64,000 nt of DNA from UBA9980 sp964436235 (GTDB taxonomy: Bacteria > Muiribacteriota > UBA9980), in the NCBI GenBank assembly GCA_964436235.1, contig CAYTCW010000005.1, positions 3,853 through 67,852 on the forward strand, in the 5' to 3' direction. Positions 8,099-18,374 of the stretch are shown here, in pieces; the first letter of the stretch is position 1; each line of letters starts with the position of its first letter. Under the pieces are notes generated by a model. It did not search any database. It was not told the DNA's origin and saw only the letters and a list, made by a program, of their open reading frames with translations. Made by a program: the position numbers and the translations under genes.

Positions 8099-10576
8099 TT
8101 ATAGTTTAATAGAAGTGATTTTAAGAAGTATTCCGGTAATTTCATTAAAACCTTCGCTTATATTCTGAGGTATTTCCTGCAAACTTATCGCCGTGATCCT
8201 GGCGATTATTTGATCGAATAATTCCTGCATACGCGCTATGCTTTCTCTCAATCTGCGGTTGGCGCCCTGAAGATAAACGACGCGGTCGTTAAGCGCTTCG
8301 ATACGACCCGCTTTCACCCTGTTATCGATGGTAAGCGCGACGCTTTCCCTGAGTTTGATTTCATCGTTATCTTTCTTTACGCTGACTTTTTGTATTTTAG
8401 AAAGCCTGCCGTCTAAAACTCTGGTCATAACGGACTGGATAACCGCTTCATTCATCGAAGGCCCTATGTAGTCTTCGATGACGCCCCTCGAAATCAATTC
8501 GGTGATCTTATGAACGGCTATGTCATTTTTAGAATAAAGCACCATGGGAGCGTTAACGACGGGGGCTAATTCAATAACCCTGATCAGGGAATCTTCGCCG
8601 CAGGCGTTAAACACATATAAAACCGGCCTGATTGAAAAATTTTCATCCTCGACCGAACAACAGCCCGTTTTCGTTATTTTCAATTCGCTGTTTTGAGCGA
8701 AACTTTCGAAAAGCGCCGTTATGTCTTCCGGCTCCCGTTGGTTGTCGTCGTCTAAAATAACCAATTCATTTTCGATTGCAAGAGGCGCTTCCGATGAACT
8801 TTCCGGGCCGCCTCCGGCATTATCTAACTTCAAGGTTTCGCCGATTCCGCTCAAAAGCGATTCAACGTTAAGCCTTATGCCCTGATAATCGGCTAAAGCC
8901 GTCTGATACTTCGAGCGCAGCTCCTCGACAACCGCTTTAAACTCATCGAGCTCCGCTTTACACCTTTCAGTCTCGGATTTATAAGTTTCCACATCGGTTT
9001 CACAGTTGATTTTAATTCGCTGAAGCTCCTCTTCTTTTTCTTCGATCAAAGACTGCACGCATTTTTCAGCCTCGTCCGCTGCCGTTTTTAACTTTTCTTC
9101 AGTTTCAGCGGTAAGAGCCTTTATTTCTTCTTCTTTAGCCGCCGCCGCCGTTTCGAACTCATTAACGGCCTTTCTCAACTTTTCAAGCTCCGCCGTAAGC
9201 GATTCTCTCTCTTCTTTCAATATTTTATTTTCGCGCGACATAAATCCGCTTTCTTCTTTATAACTGCTAAAAGCGCTGTAAATGCCCTGAAGTTCGGTTT
9301 CTTTTTCTTTAAGTTCGTTTTCCGCGGCTTCTTTCGCACCGGTTAATTCGGCGTGTTTTAACTTAAGCTCATTTAATTCACGCTCATTGGTTTTTGATTC
9401 CACTTCAAATTTATCTAAAAGCGCTATCGCCTTATCGCGTTCAGCTATGAGCGATTTAAATTTTTCTTTTATTTCATCGAGCTCGCTTAAATGTTTTTGA
9501 CCTTCGCCATCTTCGACCGCGGTTTCGCCTTCCGAAACGATAGTTTCGTCATCCTCAGCTGGCTGATTCGGCTTATTGTCATCGTCTGAGCCGCCGTCCG
9601 CTTCTTCTTCTTTGTTATTTTCATTCTCCGAAATTTTATCAAGTTCGCTTTCTAAAAATTCTTTAACCTCGGAAGCTAATTTCAATTTTTCTATATCTTC
9701 CGCGCTTATTTCCATTTGCGAGATGGCCTCGCATTTTTCGGACAAAACAACGATTTCGTTCTCTAATGAGGATATCCGGGTATTTAATTCTGAACACAAA
9801 TTTTCTTTATAACTGATTTCAAGTTTTAAAGTCTCATTCTCGTTTTTAAGCTCGTCATTCAAAGCCTTCAATGACAAAGACTCGCTCTGAGCAGCCAAAA
9901 GTAAAGAATTGATTTTTTCCATCTCGATTTCTTTATAGAAAATATCGGATTGCAGTTTTTTAATTTCATCTGCGTTAGACGGCGAAATAGCCATAGCGGC
10001 GTACATACCGGGCTGCGGCGGCGGCGTCGATGACTGCGAGCCGTCTTCGAGCTGTTTGATTCGGGCGTCCCGCTCCGATATGGCGTGTTTTAAATCCCGG
10101 ACGTGAAGAAGATGAAGACGGCGTTTATCATGCTCGTGCTTATTATCTTTCAAAGCCTTTTCAAGCTCTCGTTCATATTTTTTATTTACGGCTTCGGCTT
10201 TTTCAAGAGCTTCGATATTATCGCGGTTTTCAGCAAGCGCCGATTCAATCAATTTTTGCGATTCGAGAATTTCGATTTCTTTTCTTTTTAGACGGTCCTG
10301 AAGAAGAACGATTTTTCGGACCGCTTCCTCGTAGGTAGAAACCACCTGATCATCGCCGATCTCCTGGGCGTGAAAATCGCCCGTTGCGGCCGCGCCGACA
10401 ACCGGCTCAGGAGAAATGGACTCCAAAAAACTCAACGCGTCAGCCGCTTTATCTTCGGAAGCCATATCTTCGACCGCTTTATCTCCGGAGGCCATATCTT
10501 CGGCGGTTATGTTTTCGGCTTCCGTATCTTCGGATTTTATATTCAATAATTGGTTTTCTTCTTCGTTAATACTCAT
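8099..10576 (-). CDS. Long coiled-coil protein with C-terminal degenerate receiver-like domain
   Basis: The 825-residue protein has no signal peptide. An acidic N-terminus carries a short tandem repeat (EDMASGDKA then EDMASEDKA, about 26-45). Residues about 70-600 are mostly heptad-rich coiled coil broken by an acidic linker near 320-350. Residues about 640-740 look like an alpha/beta fold of response-regulator type (RPVLYVFNACGED, APVVNAPMVLYSKND). They lack a clear phosphorylatable Asp. A second coiled coil ends the protein. This architecture suggests a cytoplasmic scaffold, but I do not recognise a named family. It has a sigma-70-like promoter (10588-10617) of its own. Confidence 0.75.
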   Translation of the reverse strand: MSINEEENQLLNIKSEDTEAENITAEDMASGDKAVEDMASEDKAADALSFLESISPEPVVGAAATGDFHAQEIGDDQVVSTYEEAVRKIVLLQDRLKRKEIEILESQKLIESALAENRDNIEALEKAEAVNKKYERELEKALKDNKHEHDKRRLHLLHVRDLKHAISERDARIKQLEDGSQSSTPPPQPGMYAAMAISPSNADEIKKLQSDIFYKEIEMEKINSLLLAAQSESLSLKALNDELKNENETLKLEISYKENLCSELNTRISSLENEIVVLSEKCEAISQMEISAEDIEKLKLASEVKEFLESELDKISENENNKEEEADGGSDDDNKPNQPAEDDETIVSEGETAVEDGEGQKHLSELDEIKEKFKSLIAERDKAIALLDKFEVESKTNERELNELKLKHAELTGAKEAAENELKEKETELQGIYSAFSSYKEESGFMSRENKILKEERESLTAELEKLRKAVNEFETAAAAKEEEIKALTAETEEKLKTAADEAEKCVQSLIEEKEEELQRIKINCETDVETYKSETERCKAELDEFKAVVEELRSKYQTALADYQGIRLNVESLLSGIGETLKLDNAGGGPESSSEAPLAIENELVILDDDNQREPEDITALFESFAQNSELKITKTGCCSVEDENFSIRPVLYVFNACGEDSLIRVIELAPVVNAPMVLYSKNDIAVHKITELISRGVIEDYIGPSMNEAVIQSVMTRVLDGRLSKIQKVSVKKDNDEIKLRESVALTIDNRVKAGRIEALNDRVVYLQGANRRLRESIARMQELFDQIIARITAISLQEIPQNISEGFNEITGILLKITSIKL

Positions 10577-10587
10577 AATAAAACCTT

Positions 10588-10617
10588 ATTCTATAAAAAT
10601 ATAGCATGTTTTGTCAA
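10588..10617 (-). promoter_or_regulatory. sigma-70-type promoter of the coiled-coil gene
   Basis: TTGACA (10612-10617) and TAGAAT (10588-10593) are separated by 18 nt on the minus strand. The -10 box ends 11 nt before the ATG at 10576, which implies a very short leader. It lies in the 56-nt gap after the upstream TPR gene. Confidence 0.55.
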
Positions 10618-10632
10618 TAAATATTATTATTT

Positions 10633-13287
10633 TTATGAATTTATTTTTACGCCGCCCTCATTATCGTTGATAATATTCAAAAATTGCGTTTTTGGAATAT
10701 AACGAAGATGCCTGTACGAAAATATTCCAAACTCGCTGGATATCGAACGGGCGTAATGGACGCCCCACTCGCGATAACGGCCTATGCGCTGCCGGTTGTT
10801 CGTTTCTTTAAGACAGTAAAAAATAGCTTCGACTATAGAGGCGTTATCCCACGGATAGTTGCTCTCGTTGAGCTCAGCCGCCATAAGTTCTATCGAACGG
10901 TTATAATCATTCAATAAAAAATGCGCGTAAGCATGATCGGGAAAACTTGCGATGATCTTCTTAAAAATCTCTTCGGCTTTTTTTATATCGTTATTTTTTT
11001 TGTAGGTAATCCCAAGCTCTAAAAGCTGTACTTTCAAATACCGGCCGTTTTTATATTTCGGCAGCGTCATCGCGGCCCGCTCTAAAATTTTAAGCGTTTT
11101 AAAGCCCGCAAGCCATTTATAACCGGCGGAAATTAAGATGCTTTTATAAATAAAACCGGCGGCTTCTTCGAATAAATCGAGTTCGCGACAGGCGATGGCG
11201 GCTTCGAGGCAAGTTTCAGGCTTGACTATATTCATCACGCGAATCTTATCGAGCATTTTTTTTATCCTGTTCGAATCCATCCGCGACGCGTTCAGCTTCA
11301 AGTAATACTGTATATAGCTTTCGCTGAAATCGCCGAGAACGAATATATCGTCATAAAAGGAAACCAGTTCGCCTATCATGTTATTGGAAAGAAAATAGTT
11401 ATTGCACAAACTGAGCGCGGGTTCGAAAGAAGAATTGATTTTATAGGATATCATTATCAATTCTATGGCTTCTTTTTTCATTCCGTCGAGCATCGTGCAA
11501 ATTCCGGCGTAATAATAAAAAAGATGATTGTCCGCGGCGGATTCGATGCCGCTTTTAAAATACTCGAGGGCCACTTCATAATTTTTAAGATCATATTCAG
11601 ATATTGCAAGCCCCAGCAGAGCATCTACGCAATCCGGCCTGAACGAAAAAAGTTCGGTATAAATTTTCTTGGCTTCTTCGGGCCTGTAAACCGAAAGCAG
11701 ATAATTGGCTAATTTCAGCGCCGACCGTCGATAAACTTCCGGCCGCGACTTTTTATCTATGCCCGCCGCGTAAGCCGCGTAATATTTTATCCCAGCTTCA
11801 AAATCGGCGAAATTACAATAAGCGTCGAATGCCTTATTATAAAATATTTCTTTATTAAAGATTTTAGCGAGCGCCTTTAAAGCCGGTATCATAACGTAGC
11901 GGGCGGCCGCTTTTCTGAGCATATAAAAAAGCCACGCAATCCCGAGCAGAAGAATAAACAACGGCGAATTAAAAAACGAGGCGATATAAGCCTTCCTGTA
12001 ACGGTAATATAATTGGTGACTGCCGTTTTTAAAATGATAATTCATCAGCCAGTAGGCAACTTCACGCTTGGTCTCGGCAAAATTGAGCGAATCTATTACG
12101 ATTTCGAATTCAGCGGCAGCTTTCTTTTCATCACCGCCCATAATATATTTTTTGCCCGCAAGATAACGCGTATAATAAAAATCGGGGCCGTACGACGAGC
12201 AGAGGGAAAGCTGATCGCCCGCGGCATTATAATTTTTCAGTTTTTCGTAAGTGTTGGAAAAAACGATATGATAGTGCGGCGTCATATATGGATTTAAGCT
12301 CGAAGCCAGTTCGAAGGCGATAAGCGACTGGTCGTAGCGGTACCTGAGATTATAAAATTCGCCGATAACCATTAACGCCAGATAATTATAAGGGTCCCTG
12401 CGGCAGGAATTAACGAACTCCTCATTGACGAGACGGCCGAACTTTCTGTGCGTTAAAATCATGTTAAAAACGGTTTCAACTATAAAATTGCCGCCCGCGG
12501 CTGCCCGGCAGGCGCTTATGTGCGAATAGGAGTGTTTGTAGCGGCCCGCCTTGAAATCTAACAGGCACAAATAAAAATGCAGGGCCGGCCCGCTGATATT
12601 TTTTTCAAGCAGAGCCCTAGCGCCCTCGTCGCCGGAAAGATTATTCAAACCGCTGACGAAATTTCCGTTATAAACGGAGGTTAAAGTTTCAAATCCTTTA
12701 TACTGGCTCAGAAGCCATACCTGCTCGGCTAAAATATAAGTTTCGGCGTCCTGGTAAAGATCGCCGGTATACGCCGAGTACAGTTCCGACATATAATCCG
12801 CGTCCGCGCGCCATACGCCCGCTGATTTTATAAAATATAAGGCAGGCGGAATTTTACGGCGCGCAGGCCCCGGCCGGAGCGGCGGCGGCAGTTCGTTAAG
12901 CGCATAATTACGCAAATATAAAACGGCGCGATCTCCGATTACCCTTATTTTATAATCGGCGGCGCCCGAAACTGAATTTAATTTTTTTAATATTTCATCC
13001 GAAAATTCTCCATAGCCGGAAAAAGCGGCGGCGCCCGAAGCGGCCAGCGCGGCGGCGGAAGTTTTTACGGCATTAATTTCATCGCTGCTGCTGCTTTCAT
13101 ATTCGCCTATGGCGATCGAAAAAAAATCTATTTTTCGCTCTTCAAAAGAATAATGCGAGGAAGGCGTAGAAATTTGAATTTCATAACCGCCGCTTCCGAA
13201 AACATCAGAGGCAAAAAACAACGCCGAAAAAACGGCAGGCGCGATAATAACCGCTTTTAATTTTATAAATTCGATAAATTTCTTCAT
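10633..13287 (-). CDS. TPR-repeat membrane protein
   Basis: The 884-residue protein begins with a hydrophobic signal or anchor (about 11-32). A second membrane segment lies near residues 437-458 (FILLLGIAWLFYMLRKAAA), followed by positive residues. Degenerate TPR motifs occupy both the region between the membrane segments and the C-terminal half. The first half is therefore probably periplasmic or extracytoplasmic and the second half cytoplasmic. Partner and function are unknown. It is 65 nt downstream of the epimerase gene on the same strand and may share its transcript. Confidence 0.72.
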   Translation of the reverse strand: MKKFIEFIKLKAVIIAPAVFSALFFASDVFGSGGYEIQISTPSSHYSFEERKIDFFSIAIGEYESSSSDEINAVKTSAAALAASGAAAFSGYGEFSDEILKKLNSVSGAADYKIRVIGDRAVLYLRNYALNELPPPLRPGPARRKIPPALYFIKSAGVWRADADYMSELYSAYTGDLYQDAETYILAEQVWLLSQYKGFETLTSVYNGNFVSGLNNLSGDEGARALLEKNISGPALHFYLCLLDFKAGRYKHSYSHISACRAAAGGNFIVETVFNMILTHRKFGRLVNEEFVNSCRRDPYNYLALMVIGEFYNLRYRYDQSLIAFELASSLNPYMTPHYHIVFSNTYEKLKNYNAAGDQLSLCSSYGPDFYYTRYLAGKKYIMGGDEKKAAAEFEIVIDSLNFAETKREVAYWLMNYHFKNGSHQLYYRYRKAYIASFFNSPLFILLLGIAWLFYMLRKAAARYVMIPALKALAKIFNKEIFYNKAFDAYCNFADFEAGIKYYAAYAAGIDKKSRPEVYRRSALKLANYLLSVYRPEEAKKIYTELFSFRPDCVDALLGLAISEYDLKNYEVALEYFKSGIESAADNHLFYYYAGICTMLDGMKKEAIELIMISYKINSSFEPALSLCNNYFLSNNMIGELVSFYDDIFVLGDFSESYIQYYLKLNASRMDSNRIKKMLDKIRVMNIVKPETCLEAAIACRELDLFEEAAGFIYKSILISAGYKWLAGFKTLKILERAAMTLPKYKNGRYLKVQLLELGITYKKNNDIKKAEEIFKKIIASFPDHAYAHFLLNDYNRSIELMAAELNESNYPWDNASIVEAIFYCLKETNNRQRIGRYREWGVHYARSISSEFGIFSYRHLRYIPKTQFLNIINDNEGGVKINS

Positions 13288-13352
13288 AATTTACACATAA
13301 ATTCCGGCTAATATTAAGTTTTATTTTAATTTAATTTTAAGTAATAATTTTA

Positions 13353-14453
13353 TCAACGGGCGGAAATGAATTTTTCTATTTTATCGGCTATGTATGCGGC
13401 GCTTTTACCGCCTCCGAAATATTTTTTTGAAAAATCGGCCGCGGAGTTTTTTCGCCGGATAGCCGAAATCATAGCGGCGGCGCTGAAGTTTTTCAGCACT
13501 ATATTGCATCCGCCGTCAAGCGTTTCAGGCCACGGCGTAACCGGATATACCGTCACGCATGGTTTTTTATTGAAATAAGCCTCTTTGGCGACGCCGCCGG
13601 AATCGGTAACGATTTTTTTGCTGTGCGTTTGCAGCGCCCCGAGTTCTATATATCCCTGCGGTTCTATTACGTTTATATCGGAGCTTTTAATTAATCTCGA
13701 ATAAGAGGGACAGCGCCTCATCATTTCACGGGTACGCGGATGAGCCGGAAATATTATCTTTTCGCCGCATTCTAAAAGCGCTTTTATTATTTCTTCGAAC
13801 CTTTCAGCGTTATCAACGTTAAGCGGTCTGTGAAGAGTTAAAAGGATATAACCGCCGGGATTAAAATTTTTTACGCCGTCGAACTTCGCGAGAGTTTCAG
13901 GGCATATGAATTTTTTTTTCATTTTAACGAAAGTGTCGTACATCGTGTCGCCGGAAAAATAAACCCGGCCGAAAACAGATTCCTTCTTCAGATTATCCGC
14001 GCACATCGCGCTCGGGGCGAATAATAAGTGCGATATATGATCGGTCATGACGCGGTTAGCTTCCTCCGGGCTTTCGCATCCGTCATACATGCGCGGCCCC
14101 GCTTCTATATGCGCTATGGGAATATGCAGCTTCACCGCTGCAAGCGCCGCGGCGACGGTCGTATTGGTATCGCCGAAAACGATTATCAGGGCCGGTTTTT
14201 CTTTGAGAAGAATATTTTCGGTTTCAATTAATATTTTGGCGGTCTGCGCCCCGTGAGACTTTTCGTTGACGCTCAAATTATAATCAGGCCGGCCGATTCC
14301 AAGTTCACTGAAAAAAATGTCGCTCATATTGTAATCGTAATGCTGGCCGCTGTGGATTAAAACTTCTTTGAATTTTTTTCTTATTTCCGCCGATACCGGC
14401 GCCAATTTTATAAATTGAGGCCGATTACCGGCCACGGTAACTATTTTTATCAT
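13353..14453 (-). CDS. wecB: UDP-N-acetylglucosamine 2-epimerase (non-hydrolysing)
   Basis: The 366-residue length fits the WecB family, which interconverts UDP-GlcNAc and UDP-ManNAc for surface polysaccharides. Motifs seen are AGNRPQFIKLAPV at the N-terminus, HSGQHYDYNMSDIFF, VFGDTNTTVAAALAA, the HIEAGPR loop followed by PEEANRVMTDHISHLLFAPS, and the C-terminal TDSGGVAKEAYF block. Usual family members have VEAGLR where this has IEAGPR. Related enzymes act on 2,3-diacetamido sugars (WbpI type), which I cannot exclude. No other polysaccharide genes are adjacent. A GGGCGG lies just before the ATG. Confidence 0.88.
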   Translation of the reverse strand: MIKIVTVAGNRPQFIKLAPVSAEIRKKFKEVLIHSGQHYDYNMSDIFFSELGIGRPDYNLSVNEKSHGAQTAKILIETENILLKEKPALIIVFGDTNTTVAAALAAVKLHIPIAHIEAGPRMYDGCESPEEANRVMTDHISHLLFAPSAMCADNLKKESVFGRVYFSGDTMYDTFVKMKKKFICPETLAKFDGVKNFNPGGYILLTLHRPLNVDNAERFEEIIKALLECGEKIIFPAHPRTREMMRRCPSYSRLIKSSDINVIEPQGYIELGALQTHSKKIVTDSGGVAKEAYFNKKPCVTVYPVTPWPETLDGGCNIVLKNFSAAAMISAIRRKNSAADFSKKYFGGGKSAAYIADKIEKFISAR

Positions 14454-14522
14454 ATACCGCCCGTTTCTTATTTTTTAAAATTTATAGTTTTTGAAAAAAT
14501 CGACTGAAAGCGGGTACCAGAA

Positions 14523-17408
14523 TTACTTAAAAACCCGCTTTAAAATTTCGTTCATTTCTTCTATCTGGTAAGGCTTTGCCAGTACGCCTTTAAATCCGTA
14601 TTTTTCATGGTTGGCCATAACCGGATCGTTTGAATAACCGCTCGACACTATGGCGCGCACCTCCGGATCGACCTTCAAAAGACGCTCTAATGTTTCTTTT
14701 CCGCCCATGCCGCCCTGCACGATAAGATCGACGATAACCACGTCGAATTTTTTTCCGGCCTCGATCGACTTATAATAATGGTCCAGAGCTTCTTCTCCAT
14801 TGCGGGCTATTTTCACTTCGTAACCTAAGTCTAAAAGCATTTCGGATACCGGCAGCAGAACGGTTTCGTCATCATCCATCAGTAAAACTAAACGCCCGCG
14901 GTAATCGCCGCTTTTGCTCACGGTCGTTTTCACGGCCTCTATTTCTCCGTCAAACGATGGAAAATAAATATTAAAAACCGTGCCTTCATTAATTTTTGAA
15001 TCTACCGTAATAAAGCCGTTATGATTTTTAACTATCGAATACGAGGTCGCCAGCCCTAAGCCGGTGCCTTCGAGTTTGGTCGTAAAATACGGGTCGAAGA
15101 TTTTCTGGAGGTTCTCTTCGGCTATGCCGCCGCCGTTATCTTTTATGATTATTTTAACGTATTTTCCGCCGGGCGCCGAAAGTTTATTGTCGTCGGCCAG
15201 AACCACGTTCGAAGCGCCGACTTCCAGCGTTCCGCCGTCCGGCATGGCCTGCTTGGCGTTAATGGCAAAATTCGTTATTACCTGGGTGATCTGCCCTTCG
15301 TCGGCCTCTATGAGATAAAGCCCCTCGTCGAAATAAAATTTGCTCGCTACATTCGATCCGGTAATTGAAAACTGAACGGAATCTTTAATGAGCTCCTTCA
15401 ATGAAAGCGTTTTTTTTATGGGCATACCGCCTTTTGAAAAAGTGATCAATTGCTCGGTAAGATTTTTGGCTTTGTAGGCGACCTTTTCAGCTCTTAAAAT
15501 AACTTCCATCGATTTTTCGGGATTGTCGAGACGCTTTTTAGCAAGATTAAGATTGCCCGCTATGCCCATAAGTATATTATTGAAATCGTGGGCTATTCCG
15601 CCGGCGAGAATTCCAAGCGCCTCGAGCTTCGAAGATTTAAGCATTTCGCGCTCCATCTGCTTTCTAAGAGTTATGTCTCTGGAAACGATTACCGCGCGCA
15701 GCTGGTTGGCGGCCGTCTGATAAATTTTTCCGGTGCTTTCAAACATAACGTAAGAGCCGTTTTTATGCTTAAACCGATATGATATTTCTTCGCCCTTATA
15801 ATTTTTAAAACCGCGTTTGAATATCTGTTTTACCTTATCGATATCGGCTTTATGAACGAACTCGTAGTAATATCTGCCGACTAATTCGAAAATATTATAG
15901 CCGAGCATATCCTTTATATTCGGACTTAAATATAAAAAACGGGATTCGATATCGACCTCGGTAATTAAATCGTAGGTGTTTTCGGCCAGAGCGCGATAGC
16001 GTTCCTCGCGTTCGTGAAGAGTCTGCTGAATTTTCTGACGCTCGTTTATTTCCAATTGTAATTTTTCGTTCGACCGCCGCAGCTCCTGCGTGCGTTCGTT
16101 AACCTTGCTTTCAAGCATTTCTTTATCGCGCTGCTCTTTCTGGCGGAGCGTTTCTTCAATGCGCTTCTGCTCGGTAACGTCTATTAAAATGCCGCGGATA
16201 CCTACCGGCCTGCCTGATTCGAGCACAAGGTTCGAATGTATTATAACGGGAAACCGCGTTCCGTCCTTTCTGATTGCCTGGTATTCAAAACCGGTGTCAT
16301 AATTCGCTGTTTTATTAGCCACGGCGTCTTTTACTACTTTATAAGCGGCATCCCGATACTCCGGCGCGATCATATCGAATACGTTGAGCCCCTGCGCGAG
16401 CTCCTCGGCGCTGTATTTAAAATAATCATGGGCGATTTTATTGACGAATTTGACGCGACCTTCGATATCGGCCTCAAAAACTATCTGCGGAAGAGAATCG
16501 GCAAGGTCGCGGTATTTTTTTTCGCTTGCGACGATGGCTTCTACGGCATTTTTTCGCTCGGTTATGTTACGAACGAAAGTTACGCACTGGTTTTCAACCA
16601 GGGGAAGTATGCGCGCTTCGTAATATTGCGTGCCGCCGGTCATTTCAAGTTTATATTCTATGGTTTCAAGGGAAGAATTGCCTTTGATGCTGTTATAGGC
16701 TTTTATAAAAAGCTCCGCCACTTCGCCCGGCAGAACCGCCGTAAATTTTTTTCCTATAAATACTTCGGGAAGCGTAAATAAATCGCTGTCTCTTCCGGCT
16801 TTATAATCGAGTATAACCCCGTCGTGATCGGTTTTAAAGTACAGATCGGGCAGGGCCATGAAAATAGTCTGCAGTTCTTTGGTTATAAGTGAAAGTTTTT
16901 CTTCGGCGATCTTGCGCTCGTTAATTTCCGCTTCGAGTTTTTTTATGGCCTGATAGCGGGATTCGCTTATTTCGGCCTCGGCCCGGCGGGCTTTTTCGAG
17001 CTCCATTAAAAGGCCGTGACGCTCGGTGGAATAGCTTATGCTCTTGATAAGCAGCTTGCCGTCGAACTGCCCCTTGATAAGATAATCCTGGGCGCCGGCC
17101 TGGACCGCGCGCAATCCGAACCCTTCGTCGCACACGCCCGTCAGAATAACTATCGGAACTTCGGGAACGGCCGTCTTGACGGCAAAAAGCGTATCGATGC
17201 CTTCGCTGTCGGGAAGAGTAAGATCTAACAATATGACGTCGAAAAGCTCCGCGGATAATATGTTAAGAGAAGAAGCCAGAGTGAACGCGCCGGTGATTTT
17301 AAATTCAAAGCCGCTTTCCCTTGCCGAATCCATGAGATAAGTCTTTAAAAGTAAAGCATCGCCAGGATTATCTTCAATAAGTAAAATATTAACAGCTTTT
17401 TCAATCAC
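14523..17408 (-). CDS. Hybrid sensor histidine kinase (REC-PAS x3-HisKA-HATPase-REC)
   Basis: The protein has about 961 residues and no membrane segments, so it is cytoplasmic. It starts with a receiver (ILLIEDNPGD, LLDLTLPDSEG). Three PAS/PAC units follow, with coiled linkers. Then comes a HisKA domain with the H-box GGIAHDFNN, an HATPase_c domain (DNGGGIAEENLQKIF, GTGLGLA), and a C-terminal receiver (LMDDDETVL, VVIVDLIVQGG). Signal input through PAS and phosphorelay output are inferred from the family. I prefer a GTG start at 17408, which follows GGTGA by 5 nt; a TTG at 17459 would add 17 residues but sits very near the likely transcript start. Confidence 0.88.
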   Translation of the reverse strand: MIEKAVNILLIEDNPGDALLLKTYLMDSARESGFEFKITGAFTLASSLNILSAELFDVILLDLTLPDSEGIDTLFAVKTAVPEVPIVILTGVCDEGFGLRAVQAGAQDYLIKGQFDGKLLIKSISYSTERHGLLMELEKARRAEAEISESRYQAIKKLEAEINERKIAEEKLSLITKELQTIFMALPDLYFKTDHDGVILDYKAGRDSDLFTLPEVFIGKKFTAVLPGEVAELFIKAYNSIKGNSSLETIEYKLEMTGGTQYYEARILPLVENQCVTFVRNITERKNAVEAIVASEKKYRDLADSLPQIVFEADIEGRVKFVNKIAHDYFKYSAEELAQGLNVFDMIAPEYRDAAYKVVKDAVANKTANYDTGFEYQAIRKDGTRFPVIIHSNLVLESGRPVGIRGILIDVTEQKRIEETLRQKEQRDKEMLESKVNERTQELRRSNEKLQLEINERQKIQQTLHEREERYRALAENTYDLITEVDIESRFLYLSPNIKDMLGYNIFELVGRYYYEFVHKADIDKVKQIFKRGFKNYKGEEISYRFKHKNGSYVMFESTGKIYQTAANQLRAVIVSRDITLRKQMEREMLKSSKLEALGILAGGIAHDFNNILMGIAGNLNLAKKRLDNPEKSMEVILRAEKVAYKAKNLTEQLITFSKGGMPIKKTLSLKELIKDSVQFSITGSNVASKFYFDEGLYLIEADEGQITQVITNFAINAKQAMPDGGTLEVGASNVVLADDNKLSAPGGKYVKIIIKDNGGGIAEENLQKIFDPYFTTKLEGTGLGLATSYSIVKNHNGFITVDSKINEGTVFNIYFPSFDGEIEAVKTTVSKSGDYRGRLVLLMDDDETVLLPVSEMLLDLGYEVKIARNGEEALDHYYKSIEAGKKFDVVIVDLIVQGGMGGKETLERLLKVDPEVRAIVSSGYSNDPVMANHEKYGFKGVLAKPYQIEEMNEILKRVFK

Positions 17409-17543
17409 TATAATCACCCGGGATAATAATTTAAGATAACGATTCAATGGTCCGATCAAATTAACGACGACATTCTAACACATATCACCAAATAAATAAA
17501 GCGGAATTTTTTATCATATTTTTTTATTTTTAATCTTATTTTA

Positions 17544-17572
17544 TTGACTTTTTAATCAAAAATAACTATAAT
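17544..17572 (+). promoter_or_regulatory. sigma-70-type promoter of the QueG-like operon
   Basis: TTGACT (17544-17549) and TATAAT (17567-17572) are separated by 17 nt. The ATG of the first gene follows 68 nt later. The surrounding 17460-17640 gap is AT-rich and also serves the divergent hybrid kinase. Confidence 0.7.
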
Positions 17573-17640
17573 ATAAGCCTGTACAATGTATTTAATTGAA
17601 TAAATAAAAATTCTCCATTAAATAAAGGCTTTGTGAAATT

Positions 17641-18345
17641 ATGATAAACGAAATAAAATTGAACCGCTGCCCTGAAACAAACTTCGCTCTCTTAGAGTCG
17701 TTCGCGTTGAATTCGGCAATGTCGCTTTTTAAAACCTGCGCAGTCAAAAGCGTTTACGATTCTTTTCATCCGGCGCTGAAAGAAAATCCGGCCCTTAATA
17801 AAATGACCGCCGCCATATCGATGGCATTCCATCTATCCGACGCGATACTCGACGGAATTTTCAACCAGCCCACGCCGCATTACGCGATGCATTACAACCG
17901 CGTAAATTCTCTTCTCGACGACGCCGCTCTTAAAATTACGGCCATAATACAAAACAGCGGATTCGAAGCCATGCCCGTTCCCGCTTCGCAGATCATAGAT
18001 AAAAGTTCCCAGAAGGGCTATCTGAATCATAAAATAGTGGCGCAGGCGGCCGGCGCGGGTTTTATAGGAAGAAACAACCTTTTAGTAACTTTGCAATTCG
18101 GCGCGCGGGTAAGATTAGTAACCGTGCTCACAAACGCGCCGCTGAAGTTATGCGCCCCTATCGAAGACGGCTGCGGCGGGTGTTACGAATGCGTTTCGGC
18201 CTGCCCCGCCGGCGCTATCGGCGAAACGGCGGAAGCCTTCGAATTAGCCAAATGTGTCGAGCAGATTTCAAAATTTCAAAGGCTCATGTTCGTCGCTAAA
18301 GGCATTTGCGGCGTATGCCTCAGGGCCTGCTCCGGGAAACGTTAA
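17641..18345 (+). CDS. QueG-like 4Fe-4S double-cluster protein
   Basis: The 234-residue protein resembles the C-terminal half of epoxyqueuosine reductase-like proteins (COG1600). It has the GAGFIGRNNLLVT segment near 140. A first ferredoxin motif CxxCxxCxxxCP follows at CGGCYECVSACP, and the second cluster ligands come from a lone Cys plus CGVCLRACS at the end. It is much shorter than true QueG (about 350 residues) and lacks an obvious cobalamin-binding N-terminal part. Epoxyqueuosine reduction is therefore unlikely to be its proven role. It is more safely an Fe-S oxidoreductase of unknown substrate. It heads a four-gene plus-strand cluster. Confidence 0.75.
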   Translation: MINEIKLNRCPETNFALLESFALNSAMSLFKTCAVKSVYDSFHPALKENPALNKMTAAISMAFHLSDAILDGIFNQPTPHYAMHYNRVNSLLDDAALKITAIIQNSGFEAMPVPASQIIDKSSQKGYLNHKIVAQAAGAGFIGRNNLLVTLQFGARVRLVTVLTNAPLKLCAPIEDGCGGCYECVSACPAGAIGETAEAFELAKCVEQISKFQRLMFVAKGICGVCLRACSGKR

Positions 18346-18374
18346 CGCAAAAATAGAACAGGACTGGATGACTG

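Noticed and set aside
16236..16781. 181-aa plus-strand ORF
   Set aside because: It lies wholly antisense to the PAS region of the hybrid kinase and has no recognisable domain.
17457..17459. TTG start for the hybrid kinase
   Set aside because: A GTG at 17408 has a better ribosome site, and the TTG lies almost at the predicted transcript start.
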